64,000 nucleotides of DNA, taken from positions 4,774,001-4,838,000 of the forward strand of contig OZ260079.1 of NCBI GenBank assembly GCA_965284365.1, in the 5' to 3' direction. Within the stretch, counting starts at the first letter, position 1. Every line of letters begins with the position of its first letter. The notes below the pieces were generated by a model. That model saw only the letters and a program-made list of their open reading frames with translations. It had not been told where the DNA came from and made no database searches. Position numbers and translations under genes: made by a program. Below are positions 26,706 to 35,552 of this stretch, one piece after another. The DNA comes from Phragmitibacter sp965284365 (lineage in GTDB: Bacteria > Verrucomicrobiota > Verrucomicrobiia > Verrucomicrobiales > Verrucomicrobiaceae).

Positions 26706-26738
26706 GGCGCATCCAATGGCAAGTGCAGCGCCTTTTTT
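26706..26738 (+). terminator. Probable Rho-independent terminator after the zinc-ribbon gene
   Basis: GGCGC at 26706-26710 pairs with GCGCC at 26728-26732, with further weak pairing inside the loop, and six T follow directly. The stem is short but the T-run and position, 32 bp after the stop, fit an intrinsic terminator. Confidence 0.5.
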
Positions 26739-26815
26739 GCGACACAATATTGTCTGCGGTCGGTCGTATTTTCGTGCTTGGGTGCCGGGGTATCGGTAGG
26801 ATGTAGAGATTAGTC

Positions 26816-27451
26816 ATGCATCCCCACCTCGCCTCACTTGTCGTCCTTACGGCCATGACGGCGACTGCATTGTGGGGTTACATCATTTATACCGGCCTGG
26901 CGCACGACATTACCCATCGTCCGCCTATGAACCTTTTTGTTTGGCTTGTTCTATTCCTTGGCGGAGTGTTGCTATCGTCGTTGGGCGCCATTGTATTCGG
27001 TATGTCCGTTTTCTTTTGGCGCCGCCAACGCTTCATTTACACCCTCATCGGTGCCGCCGTTGGCGTGTTTTTCATACCAACCCTCTTTTTGACGGGACTT
27101 GGCCTCAATGCAGTTGTTTCATATTCAGAAAGAGCTGCCTTCCAAAAAATTGGCTTGATATCATTGCGTCAGGCGGCTGCGGATTTGGTCCGCATTGCTC
27201 CGCGCGATGAAACACAAATAGGGTACTTTGGTTATATCATTCCAGACTCACTCATTCAGCCAGTGCTTCGTCAAGCCATCCCAAAACACGCCATCTACAC
27301 GGTTGTGGATGATCAAGGTATCACCATCGTCACTGGAGGCAGGGAAGGCTGGAGTGAGGGCTACCAGATCATGCCGCCCGGATCACTTTACGAGCCACCC
27401 AATTCCCGGAAGATTGCAGACGGATTTTTCTACGTAATTGCAGGCCGGTAA
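26816..27451 (+). CDS. Hypothetical membrane protein, three N-terminal helices
   Basis: The 211-residue product has three hydrophobic segments at about residues 4-24, 38-62 and 69-95 (LVVLTAMTATALWGYIIYTG; LVLFLGGVLLSSLGAIVFGM; FIYTLIGAAVGVFFIPTLFL). A soluble C-terminal domain of about 110 residues follows, with LRQAAADLVRIAPRDETQIG and YTVVDDQGITIVTGG. No family is recognised. It is a stand-alone plus-strand gene after a probable terminator, with no clear Shine-Dalgarno sequence. Base composition matches its neighbours. Confidence 0.65.
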   Translation: MHPHLASLVVLTAMTATALWGYIIYTGLAHDITHRPPMNLFVWLVLFLGGVLLSSLGAIVFGMSVFFWRRQRFIYTLIGAAVGVFFIPTLFLTGLGLNAVVSYSERAAFQKIGLISLRQAAADLVRIAPRDETQIGYFGYIIPDSLIQPVLRQAIPKHAIYTVVDDQGITIVTGGREGWSEGYQIMPPGSLYEPPNSRKIADGFFYVIAGR

Positions 27452-27789
27452 GCTGTCGAGTCTCGAGGAAGTTACCCAAGTCTTGACTCTAATTGCTATT
27501 TCCTTGGGACTAGCTACTGCACTTTTTTATCAGGTAGGGATTCCATCCATATGGCATGCCCTTCAATCTGACGACGCGCTTTGAGCTTCATCGAGTTACA
27601 AAGCAAACTGTTTGAAGGCTGACGACAATTGAAATGCATAGGTCCCAACTACTAACACGAGGAAGTGTGTCTTTTTTGCCTAAGTGTCATTAATCTCTGG
27701 CACTAGGGGCTGCGTTTTGGCATGATGGAATTCCCCAAGCCATCGAGACTACGGCGCCTGCTTCGTCTCACTTTAATCTGTGATTTTCA
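27452..27789. other. Intergenic region before the FGE gene
   Basis: 338 bp between two plus-strand genes. No open frame with coding character is seen on either strand. It is AT-richer than the flanks and contains short T-runs near 27519 and 27670. It probably holds the promoter of the FGE-sulfatase cluster, but no convincing -35/-10 pair stands out. Confidence 0.4.
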
Positions 27790-28851
27790 ATGTCTTTCCT
27801 CGACATGGCGGTAGCGGTGCCAGGGCGATTGTTCGTTCTGGCGCTTGGTGGGCTAGTAGGCACAGAGCTCATGGCTGCCGATCCATCCACCATGGTTTGG
27901 ATCAAAGGCGGCACCTTCACCATGGGATCAGATCTTGAAGGCTCCCGCCGTAACGAGCAGCCCACGCACCAGGTCACGGTCGATGGATTCTGGCTGGACA
28001 AAAATGATGTCACTAACACTGCGTTTCGGAAGTTCACCGAAGCTACGGGATACGTCACCACTGCCGAGCGTCCCGTCGATTGGAATGAGCTCAAGAAACA
28101 ACTCCCTGCAGATACGCCAAAGCCGCCGGATGAAGCTTTGAAACCAGGATCGATGGTCTTCACGCCGCCTTCCGGCCCCGTCGACCTGAACAACATGAAC
28201 GCCTGGTGGCGCTGGGTGCCAGGAGCGAATTGGCGTCATCCAGAGGGACCTGGAAGCAATCTTGAAGGCAGGGAAGACCATCCTGTCGTTCAAGCTTCGT
28301 GGGATGATGCCGTGGCTTATGCCCGGTGGGCTGGCAAACGTCTCCCCACTGAGGCCGAGTGGGAGTTCGCCGCACGCGGCGGCTTGGAAAAGGTGCGGTT
28401 CGCTTGGGGAAACGACTTTCAAAAGGATGGCAAGTTCATGGCCAACACATGGAACGGTGAATTTCCCTTTAAGAATACCAAAGACGATGGTTTCGAACGC
28501 ACCTCACCTGTAGGCACCTTTGCCGCGAACGCCTACGGTCTCTATGACATGGGCGGCAATGTCTGGAACTGGGTGAGCGATCTCTATCGCCCCGATACGC
28601 ATTTGCTCCAGGCGAAAGAGCCGAGTTGCCGCAATCCGCAGGGACCCACTTCCAGTTGGAATCCCGGGCATCCGGGGCAGGGGACCGAACGAGTCACGAA
28701 GGGTGGCTCCTTTCTCTGTCATGTGGACTATTGCGAAAGCTACCGTCCCGCCGCGCGTCGCGGCACCCCGTCAGATACGGGCATGAGTCACATTGGTTTC
28801 CGTTGCGCCAGTTCCTCGCCAGGACCCGACTCCTCGCGCGTCCCCCCGTAA
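27790..28851 (+). CDS. Formylglycine-generating enzyme (catalytic), exported
   Basis: A 353-residue FGE/SUMF1 protein that oxidises the sulfatase active-site Cys to C-alpha-formylglycine. The N-terminus looks like a signal peptide (VLALGGLVGTELMAA). The domain starts at MVWIKGGTFTMGSDLEGS and carries VDGFWLDKNDVTNTAFRKF, KRLPTEAEWEFAARGG and YDMGGNVWNWVSDLY. Both catalytic cysteines are present: GGSFLCHVDYCESYRPAARR has Cys310 and Cys315, the same C-x4-C spacing as Cys336/Cys341 of human FGE. This marks it as a true FGE and not one of the many Cys-less paralogues. It heads a co-directional set that includes a sulfatase with the matching CTAGR site at 33147, its likely substrate. Confidence 0.92.
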   Translation: MSFLDMAVAVPGRLFVLALGGLVGTELMAADPSTMVWIKGGTFTMGSDLEGSRRNEQPTHQVTVDGFWLDKNDVTNTAFRKFTEATGYVTTAERPVDWNELKKQLPADTPKPPDEALKPGSMVFTPPSGPVDLNNMNAWWRWVPGANWRHPEGPGSNLEGREDHPVVQASWDDAVAYARWAGKRLPTEAEWEFAARGGLEKVRFAWGNDFQKDGKFMANTWNGEFPFKNTKDDGFERTSPVGTFAANAYGLYDMGGNVWNWVSDLYRPDTHLLQAKEPSCRNPQGPTSSWNPGHPGQGTERVTKGGSFLCHVDYCESYRPAARRGTPSDTGMSHIGFRCASSSPGPDSSRVPP

Positions 28852-28890
28852 CACGCATTCACTTCACACCTAACGCACGACATCCAAACT

Positions 28891-29316
28891 ATGAAATCCA
28901 TCCGTTTCATCACCCGTCATCTCCCGCTGATCACCAGCATGGGAGTCCTGTTCCTCCTCACTGGCTGCGCCAGTATGGATTCTTCCAACAAGGAATCTCT
29001 TCTAACTGCCGCCGGTTTCGTGGCGAAAACGCCGGAGACGCCTAAACAGAAGGAGTTGTATGCCGCTGCGGAACCTTACAAAGTCCTCAATTTCTCGGTG
29101 CAAGGTAAGATCCTCTACGCCTATAAAGACGAAAAGAAGGGCGTCGCCTACGTAGGCGGGCAAGCGGAATACCAACGCTACGAGCAGCTCTCCATCCAGC
29201 AAAATATCGCGCAGGACAACTACATGGCCGCACAGATGAACCAGGCTGCCGCGATGAACTGGTACGGCGCCTATGGTCCTTACGTGTATGGGCCGCGTTT
29301 CCGGGGCATCCGCTGA
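28891..29316 (+). CDS. Small lipoprotein of unknown function
   Basis: The 141-residue protein has a lipoprotein signal peptide with lipobox LTGC (Cys28), so it is likely anchored in the outer or inner membrane. The mature part contains PKQKELYAAAEPYKVLNFSV, KILYAYKDEKKGVAYVGGQA and a C-terminus rich in Gln, Met, Ala and Tyr (MAAQMNQAAAMNWYGAYGPY). No family is recognised. It lies 39 bp after the FGE gene and 45 bp before the HAD gene, so it is probably part of the same transcript. Confidence 0.8.
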   Translation: MKSIRFITRHLPLITSMGVLFLLTGCASMDSSNKESLLTAAGFVAKTPETPKQKELYAAAEPYKVLNFSVQGKILYAYKDEKKGVAYVGGQAEYQRYEQLSIQQNIAQDNYMAAQMNQAAAMNWYGAYGPYVYGPRFRGIR

Positions 29317-29361
29317 CCCCAATGCGATCCTCGCTTTGCTCCTTCATCGGCACTCAATCAT

Positions 29362-30339
29362 ATGAAAGCTTGCCTTACACTTCTCTGCTTGTGCCCGGCC
29401 ATTTCCGTCATGGCTCAGGATCCGCTGCCGTCCTGGAACGACACTGGTCCGAAAAGAGCGATCGTCGCATTTGTCGAAAAGGTCACGAAGGAAGGATCGG
29501 CTGATTTTGTGCCGGTGCCGGAACGCATTGCCACGTTCGACAACGACGGCACGCTCTGGTCCGAGCAACCCATGTATTTCCAACTGGCCTTCGCGCTTGA
29601 GCAAGTGAAGAACATGGCCCCGCAGCATCCGGAGTGGAAGGAGAAGGAACCCTTCGCTTCGCTGCTTAAGGGCGATCTGAAGGCCGCTCTGGCAGGAGGA
29701 GAAAAGGCACTCTTGGCTATCGTAGCAGCCACACACGCGGGAATGACCACCGATGAATTCGAGGCGGCAGTGAACACCTGGATCAGCACAGCCAAGCATC
29801 CCAAAAGTGGCAAGCCCTACAACGAGATGATCTTTCAGCCCATGCTGGAGTTGCTGACCTATCTGCGAGCCAATGGCTTCAAAACGTTTATCGTCTCAGG
29901 AGGCGGCATTGAATTCATGCGTCCTTGGGTGGAGAAGACCTATGGCATTCCTCCCGAGCAAGTCGTGGGCTCCAGCGGCGGGCTCAAGTATGAACAGCGG
30001 GATGGCAAGCCAGTGATGGTGAAACTGCCTGAGCTCGTGCTGAATGATGACAAGGAAGGAAAGCCCGTTGGCATTCAGCGGCACATTGGCCGCCGTCCCA
30101 TCATGGCGTTTGGAAACTCGGATGGCGATTTCCAGATGCTGGAATGGACCACCAGCGGCATGGGCGCACGCTTCGGTCTGATTGTGCATCACACCGATGC
30201 CGACCGCGAGTGGGCCTATGACCGCCAGTCACACATCGGCAAACTTGAGAAAGGCCTCGACGAAGCTGCCGCCAGAGGCTGGACTGTCGTGAGCATGAAG
30301 GATGACTGGAGTGTCATCTTTCCACGTGATAAAAAATGA
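29362..30339 (+). CDS. Exported HAD-superfamily phosphatase
   Basis: A 325-residue HAD hydrolase with an N-terminal signal peptide of about 19 residues (LCLCPAISVMAQ), so it acts in the periplasm. Motif I is IATFDNDGTLWSEQP with the nucleophile Asp; motif II is FIVSGGGIEFM; the conserved Lys is in QRHIGRRPIMAFG-region loops, and motif IV is FGNSDGDFQM. The C-terminus has HTDADREWAYDRQSHIGKLE, typical of the secreted phosphoserine-phosphatase-like group. The substrate is unknown. The stop is 7 bp before the ATG of the DUF1254 gene at 30347, so the two are probably co-transcribed. Confidence 0.87.
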   Translation: MKACLTLLCLCPAISVMAQDPLPSWNDTGPKRAIVAFVEKVTKEGSADFVPVPERIATFDNDGTLWSEQPMYFQLAFALEQVKNMAPQHPEWKEKEPFASLLKGDLKAALAGGEKALLAIVAATHAGMTTDEFEAAVNTWISTAKHPKSGKPYNEMIFQPMLELLTYLRANGFKTFIVSGGGIEFMRPWVEKTYGIPPEQVVGSSGGLKYEQRDGKPVMVKLPELVLNDDKEGKPVGIQRHIGRRPIMAFGNSDGDFQMLEWTTSGMGARFGLIVHHTDADREWAYDRQSHIGKLEKGLDEAAARGWTVVSMKDDWSVIFPRDKK

Positions 30340-30346
30340 CCGATTT

Positions 30347-31801
30347 ATGAACCCCTATAGTGTTCATCGTACCGCCGCCACACTGGCTTTTCTGCTGTCA
30401 GTCACTGTATCAGGATCACTTCACGCGGAAGCGGCCCCCAATGCCGTCGACACATCTTTCACCCCAGCCCAGCTCGCTGAGCGCACATTGCATCGTCGTG
30501 CCGTCGAAGCCGTGATCTGGGGCATGCCAGCGGTGAATGCGGAACTGATGTTCCAGGCTATGGCCAAGGCCAAGGCTGACTTCAATCAAATCACCTTTTG
30601 GTCGCGCCCGCTTACCTGGAAGAATCAGACGCTCACGCCGAATCCGGACACCATCTACATCATGCCGTTTTTCAATACGAAAGACGTAGGCCCCATGGTT
30701 TTGGAAATTCCTCCCGCAGAAGATGGAGCCTCCATCACCGGCAGCATCGATGACGCCTGGCAGATTGCCTTGGAGGACGTTGGGCCAGCGGGGGTCGACA
30801 AAGGTAAAGGCGGAAAATATCTGATCCTTCCTCCCGGTTACAAGGACAAGGCTCCCGAAGGTTACATCCCACTCACATCAGGTAGTTACGCCGGATTTGC
30901 GCTCCTCCGCTCAAACCTGAAAAATGGCAGCGAGGCAGACATCGCCAAAGCGGTCGAATACGGCAAACGCATCAAGTTTTATCCGCTGTCGCAAGCGGCC
31001 AACGCACCCCCAACGGTCTTTGTTGATGCGATTGAGGAACTCTTCGACAGCACCATACCTTATGACGTGCGATTCTTCGAGACCCTGGACCGTTTCGTTC
31101 AGCGCGAGCCATGGTTGGAGCGGGACAAGGCCATGATCGGTATACTGAAAACAATTGGCATCGAAAAAGGTAAGCCGTTTAATCTCAATGCGCAGAGCGC
31201 GAAAATCCTTATCGAAGCCGCCCAGGAGGCACATGCCTGGCTTGATCTCTTGTATAAGGATGTCTTTGAGCCACCCTTCAATAAAGGCACCCATTGGGCC
31301 CTGCCCGCCAATCCAGAGGTTGCCGAAGGCATCATGACAAACTTTGCGAATCCTGATGCTTATCCTGTCGAAGGACGTGGCATGACCTATTCCCTGGTTT
31401 TCTTCAGCGCCAAGAAGATCGGCACGGGGCAGTACTATCTCATGACCATCGTGGATAAGGATGGAAAGCCCTTCGATGGCGCCAGCACCTATCGGCTCAC
31501 CGTGCCACCCAAGGCACCAGTCCGGCTCTACTGGTCTGCCACCGCCTACGACCGCAAGACCCATGCGCTCATCCGTGATCAGAAATGGTTCAGCCGTGCT
31601 TCCAACACACCAGACATCAAGACGAATGACGATGGCTCAGTGGATATCTACTTTGGACCTGCTGCCCCAGCCGGCAAGGAATCGAATTGGGTGCCGACGA
31701 ATGCCAAAGGTCAGTTCGAAGTGCTCTTCCGCCTTTACGGCCCAGAGAAGCCACTCTTCGAGAAGACGTGGTTACTGCCAGACATCGAAAAATTGAAATA
31801 A
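30347..31801 (+). CDS. Exported DUF1254/DUF1214 protein, long form
   Basis: The start at 30347 (MNPYSVHRTA) gives 484 residues with a signal peptide ending in SGSLHAEA; the frame is open to 30302 but that part lies inside the HAD gene. The DUF1254 domain shows AVEAVIWGMPAVNAELMFQA, TLTPNPDTIYIMPFFNTKD and GPMVLEIPPAEDGASITGSI. The DUF1214 domain follows at the C-terminus (DGKPFDGASTYRLTVPP, LYWSATAYD). These domains form jelly-roll-like exported proteins of unknown function. It is followed 4 bp later by a second, shorter family member. Both lie between FGE and sulfatase genes, so a role alongside sulfated substrates is possible. Confidence 0.9.
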   Translation: MNPYSVHRTAATLAFLLSVTVSGSLHAEAAPNAVDTSFTPAQLAERTLHRRAVEAVIWGMPAVNAELMFQAMAKAKADFNQITFWSRPLTWKNQTLTPNPDTIYIMPFFNTKDVGPMVLEIPPAEDGASITGSIDDAWQIALEDVGPAGVDKGKGGKYLILPPGYKDKAPEGYIPLTSGSYAGFALLRSNLKNGSEADIAKAVEYGKRIKFYPLSQAANAPPTVFVDAIEELFDSTIPYDVRFFETLDRFVQREPWLERDKAMIGILKTIGIEKGKPFNLNAQSAKILIEAAQEAHAWLDLLYKDVFEPPFNKGTHWALPANPEVAEGIMTNFANPDAYPVEGRGMTYSLVFFSAKKIGTGQYYLMTIVDKDGKPFDGASTYRLTVPPKAPVRLYWSATAYDRKTHALIRDQKWFSRASNTPDIKTNDDGSVDIYFGPAAPAGKESNWVPTNAKGQFEVLFRLYGPEKPLFEKTWLLPDIEKLK

Positions 31802-31805
31802 GCTC

Positions 31806-32846
31806 ATGAAAAATTCTAGTACTAATCTCAGACTGGCTGCGGTGCTTTTGATGGTTTCTTCTGCTCTGGCCCATGCCGAATCTGGAGCTACATCTGGCCC
31901 CATTCTTGTCTCGGTGGACAATTTCGCCCGGGCAGAATCTGACTTCTATTTTGGCAGCATGGTAAAGGATGGGGGATTCGGTAAACTCCTCCATCGCCGA
32001 GAACCAGCCGCGATAGATAATCAGACAGTCATTCGCCTGAATCGTGACACCCTTTACTCTTCAGGCGTGTTTGACCTGGAGGCAGGTCCCGTGACCCTCA
32101 CTATGCCCGATTCTGGTAAGAGGTTCATGTCACTGATGTTGATCAATCAGGATCACTATGTTCCAGAAGTACACTACGGAGCGGGGGCCTACACCTTTAC
32201 CAAAGAAAAGATCGGAACTCGCTACATGGTGGCGGCAGTGCGAACCTTTGTGAATCCAGTAGATACGGATGATCTCAAACAAGTGCATGCGCTCCAGGAT
32301 GCGATTAGAATAAGTCAAAAAAGCGTTGGCAGCTTTGAAATTCCTGCATGGGACCAGGCCAGCCAGAAGAAAGTTCGGGAAGCATTGTTGGTTCTCGGCA
32401 GCACAGTCTCAACTTTTAATAAGGCATTCGGGACGAAGGACCAAGTAGACCCCATTCGACATCTTCTCGGTACTGCGGGAGGCTGGGGGGGTAATCCTGA
32501 AAAGGACGCTTCCTACCTGAGTATCACACCAACCAACAATGATGGAAAGACCGCTTACAAGGTAGTGGTAAAAGACGTACCAGTAGATGCCTTTTGGTCC
32601 ATCAGCGTTTACAATGCAAAGGGCTATTTCGAACCAAACAAGGCAAACGCCTATTCACTCAACAACGTCACGGCCAAAAAAGGTAGTGACGGGTTCGTTA
32701 CAGTTCAATTCGGAGGCGAGCCCAATGACGCTGTCAATTGGTTGCCGATAACCCAAGGCTGGAACTACACCGTACGGCTCTATCGGCCGCGGCCCGAGAT
32801 TTTGGACGGCACCTGGAAGTTTCCAGAACCGCAGCCACTGCCGTGA
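31806..32846 (+). CDS. Exported DUF1254/DUF1214 protein, short form
   Basis: A 346-residue paralogue of the previous gene, with a signal peptide ending near SALAHA. It keeps the family core DNQTVIRLNRDTLYSSGVFD, PVTLTMPDSGKRFMSLMLIN and QDHYVPEVHYGAG. The C-terminal DUF1214-like part shows VKDVPVDAFWSISVYNAKG and NWLPITQGWNYTVRLYRPRP. It lacks about 100 N-terminal residues of the long form. The arrangement of a long and a short member 4 bp apart suggests that the two products work together. The function of the family is not known. Confidence 0.88.
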   Translation: MKNSSTNLRLAAVLLMVSSALAHAESGATSGPILVSVDNFARAESDFYFGSMVKDGGFGKLLHRREPAAIDNQTVIRLNRDTLYSSGVFDLEAGPVTLTMPDSGKRFMSLMLINQDHYVPEVHYGAGAYTFTKEKIGTRYMVAAVRTFVNPVDTDDLKQVHALQDAIRISQKSVGSFEIPAWDQASQKKVREALLVLGSTVSTFNKAFGTKDQVDPIRHLLGTAGGWGGNPEKDASYLSITPTNNDGKTAYKVVVKDVPVDAFWSISVYNAKGYFEPNKANAYSLNNVTAKKGSDGFVTVQFGGEPNDAVNWLPITQGWNYTVRLYRPRPEILDGTWKFPEPQPLP

Positions 32847-32897
32847 TCCTCTTTTATCACTTCACTTTCAGTTGAGACAACACAACGAACAGAACCT

Positions 32898-34556
32898 ATG
32901 AAAACCAAGGGAATACTACTCAGCTGCGGTTCGCGGCTCATGGCGGCCGGCACGGCGCTTCTCTGCTTGTTTACTCCTGCTCAAGGGGCTGACAAAAAAC
33001 CCAACATCCTTGTCATATGGGGAGATGATATCGGCATTGCCAACATCAGCGCCTACAGCACTGGTGTCATGGGCTATGAAACACCGCACATTGACCGCTT
33101 GGCCAAGGAAGGCGTGCGCTTCCAGCACTATTACGGCGAGCAAAGTTGCACAGCTGGCCGGGCAGCCTTCCTCACAGGCCAGCACGGAATTCGGACAGGG
33201 CTGACCAAGGTGGGTTTCCCAGGCGCACCGATGGGTATGAGCCAGAGCGACCCTTCCGTCGGGGGACTGCTGAAAAACCTCGGATATCGCACCGGCCAGT
33301 TTGGGAAGAATCATCTCGGCGACCGCAATCCCAGTCTGCCCACCGTAAACGGCTTTGACGAGTTTTACGGAAACCTCTACCACCTCAATGCAGAGGAGGA
33401 GCCAGAACTGCCGGACTACCCTAAAGACCCGGCCTATCTTGCCAAGTTCGGCCCGCGCGGTGTGCTCAAATGCAAGGCCACTGACAAAGACGACCCCACG
33501 GATGACCCTCGCTTCGGCAAGGTCGGAAAGCAGACCATCGAGGACACCGGCGCCCTGACCAAGAAGCGCATGGAAACGATCGATGATGAAACATCTGCCG
33601 CAGCGATCGATTTTATGAAACGGGAGCACGCGGCCGGAAAGCCGTTCTTCTGCTGGTTCAATGCTACCCGCATGCATCTGCGCACGCACGTCCGCGCGGA
33701 GCATCGTGGCCGCTACAAACATGGAGACAGCGAGTACATCGACGGCATGATCGAGCATGATGATACTGTCGGGACAATCCTGAAAGCACTGGACGATATG
33801 GGCATCGCGGACAATACCGTCGTTGTTTATTCTTCTGACAACGGCCCGCATATGAATACATGGCCAGATGGCGCCATGACGCCATTCCGCTCGGAGAAGA
33901 ACACCAATTGGGAGGGAGCATTCCGTGTACCTTGCCTTGTGCGTTGGCCTGGTGTGATCAAGCCGGGCTCCGTGACAAATGAGTTGATGAGCCACAATGA
34001 CTGGATTCCCACGCTCTGCGCGATTGCCGGGGAGCCGGATATCGTTGCCAAGCTGAAAAGCGGCTATAAAGCTAATGGGATTGACTACAAAGTGCATCTC
34101 GATGGCTTTGATCAATCTGCATTCCTCCGTGCCGTCAGTGGCACCGTGCAAAATGACAGCAAAGTGAAAAGCGCCCGCGACAAATTCTTCTATGCCGATG
34201 ACGATGGGTTGTTGGTTGCCATGCGACAGGGCGATTACAAGTATGTCTATGCGGAACAGCGTCTCGGCGGCACCATGGGAGTCTGGGCGGAACCCTTCAC
34301 AAAGCTTCGCCTGCAAAAAATATTCAATCTCTTCCAGGATCCCTACGAAAGAGCGGACATCACATCGAACACGTTTTGGGATTGGCAGCTCAATCATGTC
34401 GGTCAAGTCTATGGAGCAATGGATGAAGTCTTTAAATTTGTGGAGACGTTCAAAGAGTATCCGCCTCGTTCGTTCCCGCCTAGCTTTGTGCCAGCGACGA
34501 TCATGGAGCAAACCATTGAATCACTCAAAGAAGCCAGGCAGAAGGCAGGCGGTTAG
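32898..34556 (+). CDS. Exported arylsulfatase (type I, CTAGR site)
   Basis: A 552-residue alkaline-phosphatase-fold sulfatase with a signal peptide ending near PAQGA. The metal site starts with PNILVIWGDDIGIANISAYS. The modification site is EQSCTAGRAAFLTG, with Cys84 in the C-x-A-x-R variant of the C-x-P/A-x-R motif that FGE converts to formylglycine. Other ligands are in VVVYSSDNGPHMNTWPDG and the Lys/His contacts in FRSEKNTNWEGAFRVPCLVR. The C-terminal region (RQGDYKYVYAEQRLGGTMGV) is typical of the arylsulfatase group. Substrate is unknown; sulfated glycans are common for Verrucomicrobiota. A catalytic FGE lies four genes upstream. A strong stem-loop follows the stop. Confidence 0.93.
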   Translation: MKTKGILLSCGSRLMAAGTALLCLFTPAQGADKKPNILVIWGDDIGIANISAYSTGVMGYETPHIDRLAKEGVRFQHYYGEQSCTAGRAAFLTGQHGIRTGLTKVGFPGAPMGMSQSDPSVGGLLKNLGYRTGQFGKNHLGDRNPSLPTVNGFDEFYGNLYHLNAEEEPELPDYPKDPAYLAKFGPRGVLKCKATDKDDPTDDPRFGKVGKQTIEDTGALTKKRMETIDDETSAAAIDFMKREHAAGKPFFCWFNATRMHLRTHVRAEHRGRYKHGDSEYIDGMIEHDDTVGTILKALDDMGIADNTVVVYSSDNGPHMNTWPDGAMTPFRSEKNTNWEGAFRVPCLVRWPGVIKPGSVTNELMSHNDWIPTLCAIAGEPDIVAKLKSGYKANGIDYKVHLDGFDQSAFLRAVSGTVQNDSKVKSARDKFFYADDDGLLVAMRQGDYKYVYAEQRLGGTMGVWAEPFTKLRLQKIFNLFQDPYERADITSNTFWDWQLNHVGQVYGAMDEVFKFVETFKEYPPRSFPPSFVPATIMEQTIESLKEARQKAGG

Positions 34557-34570
34557 ACCAATCAGGACCT

Positions 34571-34599
34571 CGCCGGGCATCTCTCGATGATGCCCGGCG
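34571..34599 (+). terminator. Perfect 11-bp stem-loop after the sulfatase
   Basis: CGCCGGGCATC pairs perfectly with GATGCCCGGCG around a 7-nt loop, 14 bp after the stop. The stem is very stable, but no T-run follows. It is likely a partial terminator or an RNA-stabilising hairpin before the outer-membrane protein gene. Confidence 0.55.
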
Positions 34600-34680
34600 T
34601 AGAAAGTGCCAAACCTTCAGCCGCGGACCCCAAACGCTCGTTAACAGGCTTCTTCAAGGAGACCAACAATTTAGCCGCTC

Positions 34681-35514
34681 ATGGATCCCAAAAAAATATT
34701 TTCTACCCTGGCTGCTTCGATAGTGTTGCTGGGCTCTTTCACTCACCCCGCCCATTCTCAGCAGGCCTCGGCTGACTCCTCAGAGAATGGCATGGGAGAT
34801 ATAGCCAAAAAACTGAATGACCCGACAGCCTCGCTCATTAGCGTGCCGTTTCAGAGCAACTTCGATTTCGGTGGGGGCTTGGGAGGCGATGGCTTCCAAT
34901 ATAAACTCAATGTGCAGCCCGTTATTCCTCTTCATCTGAGCGAGGACTGGAAGATCATCTGGCGTAGCATACTGCCGTTCATCACTCAGGATGATATCAT
35001 CGGGTTCAGCGATCAAACGGGCCTGAGTGATCTGAATACTACCTTGTGGCTCGCCTCCGCCAGAAAGCAGGAAGGCAGTCCGACCATCGGCTTCGGACCC
35101 GTGCTTCAGTTCCCTACAGCGACTGACGATCTTCTCGGCTCGGAGAAGTGGTCGATTGGTCCCTCTGTCATCTTTGTGCAACAATCGTACGGGTGGACAG
35201 TGGGCGCCTTGGCGAATCAACTGTGGTCAGTGGCTGGAGAAGGGGATCGAGATGATATCGACATCACTTCCTTGCAACCTTTCCTCAACTTTACCACCGC
35301 CACACACACCACCTTCGGCATCAATAGCGAGATGAACTACGATTGGGAGCAGAAGCAGTGGACCATCCCGCTTAATGTGTATATCACCCAACTCGTCAAG
35401 ATCGGCGGCCGCCCCGTCAGCTTCCAACTAGGTGGCCGTTATTACGCTGAGGCCCCGGACCAAGGCCCTGAGTGGGGATTCCGCTTTGCCGCCACCTTCG
35501 TCTTCCCTGAGTAA
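34681..35514 (+). CDS. Outer-membrane beta-barrel (phenol-degradation/transporter-like)
   Basis: The 277-residue product has a signal peptide ending near AHSQQA. The mature part shows the alternating pattern and motifs of the MetA-pathway/outer-membrane transporter-like family: ASLISVPFQSNFDFGGGLGG, NVQPVIPLHLSEDWKIIWRS, GLSDLNTTLWLAS and TIGFGPVLQFPTATDD. It ends with an aromatic residue pattern (FRFAATFVFPE) suited to outer-membrane insertion. It probably moves a small hydrophobic or anionic compound; substrate unknown. It is the last gene of the FGE-sulfatase set on the plus strand and converges with the gene ending at 35553. Confidence 0.75.
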   Translation: MDPKKIFSTLAASIVLLGSFTHPAHSQQASADSSENGMGDIAKKLNDPTASLISVPFQSNFDFGGGLGGDGFQYKLNVQPVIPLHLSEDWKIIWRSILPFITQDDIIGFSDQTGLSDLNTTLWLASARKQEGSPTIGFGPVLQFPTATDDLLGSEKWSIGPSVIFVQQSYGWTVGALANQLWSVAGEGDRDDIDITSLQPFLNFTTATHTTFGINSEMNYDWEQKQWTIPLNVYITQLVKIGGRPVSFQLGGRYYAEAPDQGPEWGFRFAATFVFPE

Positions 35515-35552
35515 CGTCGACTACGACCACAGGCTGGAACTCTGCTATCTGG

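Noticed and set aside
32916..34511. 531-residue minus-strand open frame over the sulfatase
   Set aside because: Antisense shadow caused by codon bias; the plus strand has all sulfatase motifs.
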